Positions 22,273 through 60,665 of a stretch of DNA of 64,000 nt are shown piece by piece. The position numbers were made by a program, and so were the translations under genes. The notes under the pieces were generated by a model. It was not told the origin of the DNA. It ran no database searches and worked only from the letters and a program-made list of their open reading frames with translations. The DNA comes from Ochotona curzoniae. Its lineage: Eukaryota > Chordata > Mammalia > Lagomorpha > Ochotonidae. The stretch lies in the NCBI RefSeq assembly GCF_017591425.1, contig NW_024467083.1, positions 17,413,001 to 17,477,000 of the forward strand. Reading direction: 5' to 3'. Position 1 is the stretch's first letter; each line of letters begins with the position of its first letter.

Positions 22273-22594
22273 GCTGGGCCCAGTGCAATAGTGTAGTGGC
22301 TGAAGTCTTCCCCTTGCATGTGCCAGGATCCCATATGGGCACTAGTTCTAATCCCAGCAGCCCTGCTTCCCATCCAGCTCCCTGCCTGTGGCCTGGAAAA
22401 GCAGTTGAGGATGACCCAAAGCCTTGGGACCCTGCACCCGTGTGAGAGACCCGGAAGAGGCTCCTGGCTTTGGATTGGCTCAGCTCCAGCCGTTGTGGTC
22501 ACTTAGGGAGTGACCCATTGGACCGACAGATCTTTTTCTCTGTCTCTCCTCCTCTCTGTATATCTGACTTTACAATAAAAATAAAATAAATCTT
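22273..22594 (+). repeat. CSINE copy, + strand, host of the next insertion
   Basis: Head ctgggcccagtgcaatagtg to tail tacaataaaaataaaataaa. Its tail was the target of the - strand SINE that follows. Confidence 0.93.
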
Positions 22595-22925
22595 TTTTTT
22601 TTAAAGATTTATTTTTTATTATTTTTTCATTGGAAAGGCGGATGTACAGAGAGGAGAGACAGAGAGGAAGATCTTGCGTCCGATGATTCACTCCCCAAGT
22701 GAACGCAACGGCCGATACTATGCCGATCCGAAGCCAGGAGCCTCTTCAGGGTCTCCCACGCGGGTGCAGGGTCCCAAAGCTTTGGGTCGTCCTCGACTGC
22801 TTTCCCAGGCCACAAGCAGGGAGCTGGAAGGGAAGCGGGGCTGCTGGGATAGAACCGGCGCCCATATGGGATCCCGGGCGTGTAAGGCGAGGACCTTTAA
22901 CCACTTGCACCACCGCGCCGGGCCC
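22595..22925 (-). repeat. CSINE copy, - strand, inserted in a SINE tail
   Basis: Start tttttttttaaagatttatt, end caccgcgccgggccc. Exact 17-bp duplication AAAATAAAATAAATCTT at 22578-22594 and 22926-22942 proves insertion into the tail of the preceding + copy, creating a tail-to-tail inverted pair. Confidence 0.96.
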
Positions 22926-23333
22926 AAAATAAAATAAATCTTAAAAAAAAAGATGGACTACTAATGAAACTATCAGCTATATCTTGACAATGGGAGGCTG
23001 GACTCTCTGCCATTGTCCATGCCCACAATGATGAACACTTGACTCTTTATGAAGAACTATGCTATAGTAATAATATATGGGGATTCGGTGGAGGGGAGGA
23101 ATCTTGGGGAAGAAGAAGAGGAAATCCCAGGGCCTATTGAGCTGTATCATAGAATGATGATAATAATTTTTAAAAAGTAAAAACAAATTAAAATTTTTTT
23201 AAAATCTTAAATAATTCAACAAACAGTAATTATAAAAAACACTCCTCAGGAATATAGCCAAGAGTTATAAACGATAATCAAATCTCAAAAGGTCAATTTC
23301 ACTCATATACACTACGTATTTTATACTTTATGA

Positions 23334-50808
<27,475 letters not shown>

Positions 50809-51030
50809 CTGTCCCTCCTCCCCATGGGCCAGGCTTCCTTTCTACCTGTCAGGGGCGTCTCAGAGCCCACCTGGGAGCAGGGAAGCCAGGTCCCACTCCC
50901 TATACACCGCCCCTGTCTGACTGCATAACCGTGTACAGCATGCGTGTCTCTGTGTCTGCGCATGGGCATAGGAGCCAATCACATGTGACTGATGAAACCA
51001 TGTAATAAAGCGTCCCTGAGGAGGGTCCCA
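50809..51030 (+). other. SARS1: SARS1 3' UTR
   Basis: Short 3' UTR from the stop to about 20 nt past the AATAAA at 51004-51009. Followed by a G-rich 'gaggagggtcccag', typical downstream-element territory. Confidence 0.8.
51004..51009 (+). terminator. SARS1: SARS1 polyadenylation signal AATAAA
   Basis: Canonical AATAAA 196 nt after the stop codon, followed within 25 nt by a G-rich stretch. Confidence 0.85.
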
Positions 51031-52727
51031 GTCACCCCCTGTCTTCCTCCTAGAGCCCTGAACCCTGTCTCTGATGGCTTTTCCTGAGATGGCACTCATT
51101 TTTGCTTGTATTTCCCAGTAAGGCTGCTCCATCCAGTCCAAAAATCTAAGAGCCTTTGAGCAGGCAGGTGGCAGGGGAGCCTGGCAGGGATTTAGGAAGA
51201 TCCGAGGGCATGATAAAGATCCCAAGTCACAGATTCAAGTTCACAGCACAGGGCCAGATTTTTTATTTATTTCTTTTTTCTTTTTTTTTTTAATCAGCTT
51301 GCTCCTGTTTGAAAGCAGTGAGGCAGGGATTGGCATAGTTCTCAGCATGGATGCCAAAGCCAGCCTGCGAGTTCCCTGGGAGGAGGCCGTGGAGAGGGAG
51401 TGGGCAGGTGCTATGAATTGTCAGGGTGAATGAGTCCCAGTCTGGTGGGTGGAGCTGCAGATTCAGGGAGGCAGGCTGGGGACTTGGCAGTGATGGCTGC
51501 TTCTCTCTTCACAACATCCACATACTGGGAGACTACTGATGGCGGCCCGCAGGTGGAGAGTGGGGGCTGTGGACAGGAGGATGTTCCAGTTCCTTCTCTG
51601 GAGTTGCCACTGCCGTCCGGAGCGTCAGTCCACCCTTTCTCCGGGAGGGTAGTAGTTAGGCCCTTCATCTGCCTGCTGTCTTTCATCTGCAATCTACAAA
51701 CCCTTGACTTTAATAACACCTTGTGGGAGCTCAGTGCTGCTCTCCAAGGAGAGTAGCGTAATGCCTATAGGTGATGGCTTTCATCTTGGTGACGGACCCA
51801 GAAGGGAAGGTGGGGCCTTGATTATACCCATCCCAGAAGTACAGGTGAGAGGGGGAGATGAGACAGATGGGAGTCGCCAGGTGGGAGTCTGGCCCCAAGT
51901 CATCAGCGGATTCCTTTGGGAGTTGGGAGCTGGAATCAACTGACCTGGCACTCGGGCACCTCCATTGCAGCTTCCTTGGTCCCAAAGCAGTGGCTCTTCC
52001 TGGCCTGCTGGGGCTTGGTACCTGGGAAAGACGTCATGGGCTGTTGTCCACTAGATGCCTGGTATTTTAGCTGTGCTAACTGGAAAACCTATCCACACTG
52101 ACATGCTTGAAGCGGGGAATGCCATGGCCCCGGGGCCTTGCCTGGCAGTGCCTGCTCATCGGCCGACTCCAGCTGCCTGTACTGTAGGCCTCTGTCCTCA
52201 GCAAGCTGCACCCACTTGTGTATACTTCAGAGAAGGAGCAGAAAGTATTTGGTTAAGAAAGGTGGCTTGTACTGGGGAGGGCGGGAGGGCGCAGAAGGCT
52301 GTTGGGCCCCCTTCCCCCTCCTGAAGCCTGCTGAAATTCAGATGGCTTTGTACAAATCTCTGACTTAGCTCTAGCTCCCAAGTGCTGCCAGCCTGACTTC
52401 TGAGCAGCTGCCTTTCTCCTGGACCCTGGAAACCCACCGCAGGCAGAAGCTGGGGCCCTCCGCCCCTGGGGACTGGGCCTGGCTCTCTACATCAGCTGAC
52501 TCCCCTTCTCAGCTGACTGGGTTCCTGACTCCCTGCCATTTTTTGCAAGAACCTCCAGCAGCCCAACAGCCTAGCTAGGAAGAGAGCAGCTGCATGCCTC
52601 AACTGACTAGTTAACAGAAACGACCCCTACTTCTCAAAGCCAGGGGCAGTGGTCAGTGGTAGTGAAGGTGGGCCTGAGGTCACTCCCCGCAGGTCACTGG
52701 ACACACGTAAGCAAGGTAGGCGTGCTC

Positions 52728-52835
52728 AGTGGTTTAATGAGTGCTTACCTGTGCCAGACACCACTGGGAGCAGAGGTTGCAGAAGAAAGGGGCTCAGTCT
52801 GTGCTCTCAAAGAACTCTCAGTCTCAGCCAAGGTG
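52728..52835 (+). repeat. L2/MIR-class ancient repeat fragment
   Basis: 'gagtgcttacctgtgccaga' then 'agagaactctcagtctcag'-like text follows the L2-type phrase '...gtgccaggcactgttctagg...'. Confidence 0.45.
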
Positions 52836-55039
52836 TGGCTTATCCTCTGGGGTGAGCTGGAACCCGGGCTACTCTCCCTGAAGCAGTGGGATGGGGCTAG
52901 TGCCAGCCTGGCCTCAGACGGGCTGATTTGCAGGGAAGCTGAGCAGCTGGGAACAGCCCAGATAACCCTGGCTCCACCCTAGGAACTGCCTTGCAGCCCA
53001 CTACTGATGCCCTCATCCCTGGCACCTTGACCTGCTGCAGCTCTCCAACCTGAGCTCCGCAGGTTACCACACTTGGCAAACCACCCCCACAGGCTGGGTG
53101 GCATGAGTCACAGCCCTGGGTCGCTGCTCAGCCTTTGGTTCCCACACCCAGGAATCCAGGGCTCCAGCTGCAGCTTCGGGTGAGAAAGGAGACACTGACC
53201 ACCTAGTGTCTGGCCTCTGCCAGGCAGCAGGGAGCCTGCTGGTCCGCCAGTGCCAAGGCAGGTGTGAAGCCTTACCCTTGGGAGCTGTCATGCCCTGAAC
53301 CGGCCCTGCTTGTCTCTCCCTGAAACTGTGCCACTGCTCTGCCCTGGGTCCTGGAGAAGGCCTCCTCCTCCCCAACCCCCCTGCCTCCCACAGGGGCCTG
53401 GAGCGGTGCTGGCTGCTCTCCCAGGATGAATCGGACAGGCAGAGCTGGGATGGGCCTCAGAGAAATGTGCTGCATGTCTCAGCCTGTGCCAGGATGCTGG
53501 GCCTGCCCCACTTCCCCAGTCACCTCCCCACATGGGGTTCCCCCACAGCTCCTCCCCGAGACAAACCACCAAAGGGGTGGTGCATCCTTGCAGTCCCAAA
53601 TGCCCCAGATCCTGCAGAGGGCTGATGCCTCTGCCTGTGACATTGCCCTTTTAAGAGTCCTCCCACCACAGGGCCAGGGGTACTGCAGGCAGATTCCTGT
53701 TGCAGAGACCCCAGCAATGTGTGGCTCCATCCACCTGCTGGGAAAGGGGTGCCAATTCTCCACCTCCAAGTCCCTGAACCTTTGGACAGAGATAGGGGGT
53801 CCCAAAGATCTCTGGGAGAAGACAGTCTTGGAAGGGCAAGAACCTCTTTGGCTACCCTGCTGGTTCATTCCCAAGCCCTGCATCCCTCCCTCTGCACAAA
53901 TGGCCTGGGAAGTGATTTTCACAGAGGCGTAAATTGCTGAAAAGATGTGGTGGCCCTTCAGGGATTCATGGTTGTTAAATCCTGAACAAGTGAATTAAGC
54001 TGCACTCAAAATAGCATATACCTTGTCCTTCCATCTTGGCTCTTAAAAAATAATTTATTTTAATACACTTTCACCAAAATCAGCTCTGGTGTCCTAATGC
54101 CCTGGCTCTCACCTCCGTCGTGTGTGCCCCAGCTCCTTGCTCTTCAGCTCCCTCTCCTGAAAGTCCCTCTCTGGTCCCTTCTCCAGTACCCACCTCTTCC
54201 ATCCCATGCTCAGGGCTGCTCTCCCTGAACATTTACCCACAGAGGGCTTGTCCTGTTCCCCATCTCCTCGGGTAGAGTATTCCAGGTTGGGAGCAGGGAG
54301 AAGGCCTGACAGGCTGAGTGCAGAGAGGGAGGGCAGAACTGAGTTGAGGTTGGAAAACATGATCACTGACACTTGAGGGTGCTTCCCGGGCCCAGCCTCT
54401 CCCGGGCCCTGTGTCCACAGGCCCTCCTAGCTCCTCCAGCCAGCTTCCCACACCATTCCCTCATCTGAGCATCCACCCTCATCTGAGCTAGCTACTAAGT
54501 TCAAAGTCCTTTATCTGATCCTCATCCGCTCCCCTGGTACTCAGGAGCATCAAAGGAGCCCCAACATGCAGGACTCATCATGAACAATTCCCTCCTCTTT
54601 TGTCTGCTGCACAGTGTCATTGCATCTGTTACTCTGGTCTGTCCCTCAGGCTCCTTGCAGATCTGCGGGACCCCAGTCCCTTCCTCAGGCCTGGCCTGTG
54701 TAGCCTGCCGGAGTGGCCTGTGTGATGGTACAGCCATCAGCCTGCCTCCCCCACAAATACTTGAGATGCTTTCCCCAACTCAGAAAGTCCAGGCCAAATT
54801 CACCTGCAACCACAGTTCAGACAAACAGGATTTCTGCTCTTGTGGTCCCCACCATGTGCTCTATGCCCAGCCTCCTGATTCTGCCATCTGCCAGCACACA
54901 CCAGGCATGGCATCCATACTGGCTCATGCTGTTGCTTCCATTCCTCTCTTTCCTCTCCCCTGGCTGTGTAACTCCTCCCTCTCCAGGGTGCTTCACATGC
55001 CCTCTCCTTTACGACCCCTTCCCTGGATGGATGTTGGGC

Positions 55040-55305
55040 ACCTGAGTCCAATACGGAAGTGCCTGGGATCAAGGCCTCCACTTCTGATTCAGCTAATGTG
55101 TTCGGGGGTGCGGACAATGGCCCAAATAACTTGGGCTTCTGCCTTGCACGTGTGAGACCCAGATGGAATTCCTGGCTCCTGGCTTTGGCGTGGGCCGGCT
55201 CTGATTGTTGTGAGCATTTGAGAGAGTGAACCAGTGGACAGAAAATTTCTGTCTCTGTCCTTGTCTCTCTGCTTTTCAAATAAAATGGAAATAAATAAAA
55301 ATTTA
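55040..55305 (+). repeat. CSINE copy, + strand, diverged
   Basis: 'ccacttctgattcagctaat', 'agaccccagatgg'-type body, 'gagagtgaaccagtggacag', tail ttttcaaataaaatggaaat. Confidence 0.78.
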
Positions 55306-55314
55306 ACATGCTTG

Positions 55315-55430
55315 GGCCCAGCGCAGTAGCTTAGTGGTTAGGTCCTCACCTTGCATGTGCCAGAATCCCATATGGGCACTGGTTCGTATCCCAGCTGCTC
55401 TTACTGGGGGAAAAAAAAATTTAACACCCT
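55315..55430 (+). repeat. CSINE 5' fragment, + strand
   Basis: Clean head gggcccagcgcagtagctta through 'cccatatgggcactggttcg', broken off after 'cagctgctcttactggggg'. Confidence 0.87.
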
Positions 55431-55934
55431 TTCCAAAACAAAAATAAAAACATGCAAGCAATGAAATACTCTCCTCTAACTCCTCCACTTCCACTGAAAA
55501 ATAAGAATGAATGAAATGCTGTGAAAGCAGTTGTCTCTGACTGGCTGCCCCTCAGGCCAAGCTGGAGCCTTGTCCACCTATGTAACTCTCGCGTCTACCT
55601 GTAAGAACCAGACAGGGGCTTTGTACTCAGTCCGCTCCGACAATTTGACTAACTTTTTGCAGAGATTGCCTTGGGCTTTGCTGCTCACAGTTCAGCCCCT
55701 GGCTCCATCTTCTCTGTTCAGGAACCCAGAATGACCTCGGCTGCAGGGGGAGGCTGGGAGGCTGGGTCTATAGCAGCCACCTTGATTGACAGTGCAGCAC
55801 TCGGGGGGTCGAACCTATGGCTGCAATAAGGTGTTGTCTGCCCTCTTTTATCAAGCCCAACAAGTCTCCCAACCCTGGAACGCAGCTCTATAGTTTAAAA
55901 CTCCAGGCATGATGGGACATCTAGTCACCTCTCT

Positions 55935-56050
55935 GTGCTATCCATGCATGCATTCATTTAACCAATATTTACTGAGTGCCTCTGCTGTGTCAGGTGCTCT
56001 GCTAGGTGCAAGGTACTCCTCAGTGCGGGCAGTACTTACCAGCAGTGGGT
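55935..56050 (+). repeat. L2/MIR-class ancient repeat fragment
   Basis: 'cattcatttaaccaatattt' followed by 'actgagtgcctctgctgtgt' is a common old mammalian repeat phrase. Confidence 0.55.
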
Positions 56051-56213
56051 AAGCCAGATGTTAACCAAGGAAATTAGCAAGGAAATCCTCTGTGTAATTA
56101 CAGACCATCACAGGAGCCATGAAGGAGGAAGTATTTAAAACCATTGTGTTCAACCCCTGAAAGGAAAAGTGAAGGAGGAGACAGAGGTTTTTTGGGTCCC
56201 CATAGGAAGGTGG

Positions 56214-56440
56214 ATTTTTTTAAATTGCTTATTTGGAAGAGAGAGGTCTTCTGTCCTGTAGGTTACTGGGTCTTCCATGTAGGTGTCAGGGATCCAAACA
56301 CTCGACTGTCCTCTGATGCTTTTTCCAGGCCATTAGCAGGGAGCTGAATGAGAAGTGAAAACAGCCAGGACTTGAGCTTGCTTCCATATCAGATGCTGTT
56401 GTTGCAGGCTTTACCCTCTATTCCAGAATGCCGGCCCCAA
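56214..56440 (-). repeat. CSINE copy, - strand, shortened
   Basis: Start ttttttaaattgcttatttg, 'aggccattagcagggagctg', end tattccagaatgccggcccc. Confidence 0.78.
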
Positions 56441-56600
56441 GGAAGTGAGATCTTGCTCAAGGGACAATTGAGAAGCCAGTGCAGGGTGTTAGGAGGGAAG
56501 GGGCATGCTCAGGCTCCAGACTTGGCAACCTTACTCTTAGAAGGAGCTCCCAACGGGTCCTTTCATCAGATACATCCAGAATGTGGCTGCTCGAGAAGCA

Positions 56601-56892
56601 AACCAGCCTAGGCTGGGCATCTGTACCATATAGTTAAGACACTTCGTGGGACAGCTGCATTTCATATTGCAGTGCCTGTCTACTCCCAATTCCAGCTTCC
56701 TGCTGATGTGCTCCCTGAGAAGCAGTGGCTGGCAGCTCAAGAACTTAAATCCCTGCCACCCACACTAGACACCTAAATTGGACGTGGGGCTTCTGACTGC
56801 AATCTGGCCTTGCCCCGGCTGTTGGGGCATTTTGGGAGTGAAGCAGTAGATGGAAGCTCTCTCTCTCTTTCAAATAAAAACAAACTTTTTAA
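56601..56892 (+). repeat. CSINE copy, + strand, diverged
   Basis: Head gcctaggctgggcatctgta, 'ttccagcttcctgctgatgt', 'tttgggagtgaagcagtaga', tail ctttcaaataaaaacaaact. Confidence 0.8.
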
Positions 56893-57206
56893 AAGATTTT
56901 TTTTTTAAACTGGAAAGTCAGATTCACAGAGAAGAGAGACAGAAAAATCTTCTATCTGTTGGCCCACTCCCCAACTGACTGCAGCAGCTGGAGCTGAGCC
57001 AATGTGAAACCAGGAGCCAGAAGCCTCCTCTGGGTCTCCCACGTGGATGCAGGGTCCCAAGGCCTTGGGCCATCTACTGCTTTCCCAAGCCACAAATAGG
57101 GAGCCAGAAGGGACGTGGAGCACCGGGAACACAAAACAGCATCCACATGGGATCCTGGCACGTGTGAGACGAGAAGTTCAGCCACTAGGCTACCCCACAG
57201 GCCCAA
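56893..57206 (-). repeat. CSINE copy, - strand
   Basis: Start aaagattttttttttaaact, end aggctaccccacaggccc. Forms a tail-to-tail inverted pair with the + copy at 56601. Confidence 0.87.
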
Positions 57207-57264
57207 AACCAAATAATCTTAAGAAAAGTTAGGATTTGTTTAAAAACATAAAAATGTTGGATTT

Positions 57265-57560
57265 CTTTTTAAATTTTATTTTTATTTGAAAGGCAAAGTT
57301 ACAGAGAGGAAAGACAAAAAGAGATCTTCCATCTGGTGTTTTACTCCCCAAATGGCTGCAATGGCTAGAGCTAGACCAGTTCAAAACTAGGAACCAGGAG
57401 CTTCTTCTGGGTTCCCCAGTGTGGGTGCAGTGACCCAGGTTCTTGAGCCATTCTCAGCTGCTTTCCCAGGCTATAAACAGGGACTTGGACTGAAAGTGAA
57501 CCATTTGGGACATTGGTGCTACAGGTAGAGGCTTGGCCTATCACACCATAATGCTGTCCT
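57265..57560 (-). repeat. CSINE copy, - strand
   Basis: Start ctttttaaattttattttta, 'ttactccccaaatggctgca', end tatcacaccataatgctgtcc. Confidence 0.82.
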
Positions 57561-58119
57561 GGATTGTCTCTTATTTACTAAAAATTATTTTTGGTTCAGC
57601 TGCTGTGTAGAGACAGATTTGGAGAAAAACAACCATCCAGGAATGCACAGTGCCATGGTCTACACCCACACCCCCAACTGCAAGAAAGAATGGAGTAGCA
57701 GGCTGGGCAAGAGAGGCCAGCAGGTGGCTCTGGGCTCACCACCTGCTGCTCCTGCATCTCCTCCCAGTCCACCACCACCCAGGAGCCCCTGGGCCCCTGG
57801 TTCTGGCCTGCATCTATGCCCTCTGTCACACAGAACAGAGCCCAGAAGCACAGTCCCTGGTCAGGGCCTCCCCAGGGACATTTCCCCCTCCCTTTCCACA
57901 GGACACATGACCGTTCCTGCCAGCAGCCTCTGTTCCTGCCTCTGTTTTCCCCCGAGCAGGGCACTGGCTCCAGAGTTATAGTCGCCAACATGGAGGTCAC
58001 CTGGTCTTCCTGGGGTGACCCCGTCTGTTCCCCTAGGGTGGTGCTGAGCTACTACAGGCTCACCTGCTCCAGTCTCAGCTCTGACTATGGTGTTTCATTC
58101 ACTCCTTTTCACTCATTCA

Positions 58120-58240
58120 GTCTGCTGCTTTAGAGTGTAGACTGTTGCAGCCAGGTGCCTTGGGTTCAAATCCCCAGCTAGGCAGCTTACTAACTTTGTC
58201 ATCCTGTGGACGTGCTTAGCCAACAGAATAGAAAACTTTG
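58120..58240 (+). repeat. MIR fragment
   Basis: 'gccttgggttcaaatcccca' followed by 'gctaggcagcttactaactt' closely follows MIR ('...ctgggttcgaatcccagctctgccacttactagct'). Confidence 0.65.
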
Positions 58241-59939
58241 CTGATTCCTCTGGCCGGGAATATTGGTCCTGATTTTACAAATGGCCTAGACTTTACCTTC
58301 TGCAGATGGCCTTCTGTGATGTCTCTTCCCACACATACTCCTCCTCCCACACTACCCATTACTTTCTCCTCTGTGTTCCTTTAGCATTTTCTGGGGGCAC
58401 TTCACCTGTGTTGAGAGCCCAGGACAGGGTTCCTTGCATCCTCCAACCTGCTCATACAGGGCAGGAATACTACTTGCCCGTACAGTGGGTTCCTGTGCTC
58501 ATGTGTCCCCTGAAAACTCCTGCCCTGGCACCCAGCTCCATCAGCCATCTTCCAGGACACAAAGTCCAGACTGTATAGAGATGTCCCAGCTAGCAAGCTG
58601 ATTTCAGCCACAATTGGGGGAAGAGATGTTTGGAGGGAAAGCTCATTTCCTCCATGTGTTGGTTGCAGCTGTACATCAGAAAGGAGTCTTCTTTCCAAAC
58701 CCCATTCAGAGGATAATTAACAGATGGCATAATTTCCAGGCATTCTCCATGCCACATGGCTATTAGGTAGAGAGCAAGGTGCCCACGCAGCCCCTGGATC
58801 CTCCTCTAAGTCAGAGTCTAAGGGAGACAGGTTTTGTCCTGGAGCTACCCTCCTTCATTCTGGGGGCTGTCCTTGGCCCTGACCTCTCCAAGCAGCTCTT
58901 CTTCCAAGGGGAGACCACCGTTCCTGAGCCCCCTCCCATAGCACCCTACCATCCTGTGCACGCACCCCCATCACTGGGATTGTAGTCTAAGCCTGATCCT
59001 GCTTGGCTGTACCTAGGGCCCATCTCCCATCTTGTCCCTCTGGCACCTGCACTATGGTATCACTGTGTGGTCACCCAGCTGTGCCCCCCACCCCAGCACG
59101 CTGGTATTGGGCAGCTAACCTAGCGCTGTGCCCACTGAGTCTGGCCAGACCCTCTGGTTTCACAGAGCAGCCCCCAAAGGTGTTGTGCAGTGTCACACAC
59201 ACACACAGCAAGAATAGGGTGGGAGAAAGGGACCCAACTCAGTCATGCCCTAGGGCTGGGACCTGCCCCACAGGCTGTTCTGCAGCCTCAACTTGTGAGC
59301 TCTGAAGTCGTTTCTGGGCAACCTGCCCCTCCTCTTGGCTGGGCTTCATGTTGACCCCTCTGTAAGAACCCTCTTTAGTCCCAGCTACTCTTCTAGAGGG
59401 AAGATCCACAGAGGGTGAGGGGGCTGGCTGTTCGCTGCCCACAAGGCTGCGGGGGAATGAGGGAAGTGGGAAGGCTGGAGGCCACGGCTCAAGGTCAGGA
59501 GGCGTTAGGGGCAGTGCAAGCCCCTCATTAGGACTAGCTCCACCTGCACATGACTCTCTGGGCCCCTGAATCCGGTATGCCTGTGGCCCAGAGGTGCCCT
59601 CATTCTGTTCTGAGGCCACATCACAACCTTGCCAGGTGTGGCAAACCCCAGGACCTCATATGAGGGTGGTTCTGGGGTCTGCAGGGTTGGGGAGGGGCGG
59701 CAGCCCTGCAGGGTGGAGCTCAGTTCCACCGACCATGAGAAGGGAGATCACTGACAGTCCTTCAAAAATGTCCAAAAGGCCTGGCAATATACTTGGGGTA
59801 CTGCCTCCCAAGAGCATGATTTTCTGTTCTGCCCCGGGTGGGTCATTCCTCTCCAGGTTGTGGCTGGAAGGCTGCGCCAGCCCTGGGGTGCATGATGGTG
59901 GGTCCAGCTGGCGGGAATCCCAGAGCATCTGTGCCCGAG

Positions 59940-60572
59940 GAGATGGGTGGGGCCCACCTCCCCCGGCGCGGCGGGCGTTGCCGCTTTAAGGCGGCGGCGC
60001 GAGCAGGTCTATGGTAATGAGCCACCGCCGCGCTGCAGAGCTCGCCCGCCCGCCGGGAAGGCGAGGGGACGCGGGGCTGGGCCCGGGGCCGTGGCGACAG
60101 GCAGCACCCGCGGCGGCGACGAGGGGTCCCGAGGCGGCGGCTGGGGCGGTCGGTGGCAGCCTGGGACTGGGTCGGGGTCCCAGCGCTGCAGCTCCGCAGG
60201 AGCAGGTGGGCGACCTCACTCACGCGGGCGGAGGAAAGCGGGAGGCCGGCTGGGCCAGAGCGCCTTGAGTCCCGCGGGCGCAGGTGGCCAGCGCCCGAAG
60301 TGCAGGTGGCGGCGACGCGGCGCCGGCCCGCGGAGGGTTCGGGCTGACCCGGGAGCCAGCCGCGCTCGGTGAGAGCGGGTGGGGACCGGGCCGCGTCCGG
60401 GGGCGCAGTGCGGAGCCCCGCCGAACCATCGAGGCGCAGGCCCTGCGGGGCGCACGGGGTTGGCCCCCAGCGGGCCGGCGCCTCGGCCTGGGCATGAGGC
60501 GCGACAGGGCTGGCACGACCCGGAGGAGAAGCCGCCGTGGTTGTTAACCCGGTGGGCCGGGAACTGGGAGAG
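59940..60572 (+). promoter_or_regulatory. CELSR2: CELSR2 CpG-rich promoter / 5' UTR
   Basis: Very high G+C and dense CpG from about 59960 through the CELSR2 ATG at 60573. No TATA box in a convincing position; a near-palindrome CCGCTTTAAGGCGG lies at 59981-59994. A G-run cluster at 60055-60088 fits the four-run G-quadruplex pattern. The transcription start is not determined. Confidence 0.7.
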
Positions 60573-60665
60573 ATGCGGAGCCGGGCCGCCTGCGTCTCCT
60601 GGTCCACGCCGCTACCGCCACTGCTGCTGTTGCTGTTGGTATTGCTGCTGCCATTGCCACTGCTG
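60573..60665 (+). other. CELSR2: CELSR2 signal-peptide segment
   Basis: Encodes a positively charged start (MRSR) followed by a long Leu/Pro-rich hydrophobic core ending LLGDQ. A long CTG/Leu-rich tract in this position is usual for CELSR2. Confidence 0.8.

Larger units (their letters stand above)
51035..59930. other. Intergenic region SARS1-CELSR2
   Basis: No gene recognised. Repeats cluster at 55040-57560; 51035-52700, 52850-54990, 57600-58110 and 58250-59930 show no SINE and moderately high G+C. Open frames here have no recognisable domains and no splice-supported continuation. A regulatory role for the repeat-poor parts is possible but not shown. Confidence 0.55.
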
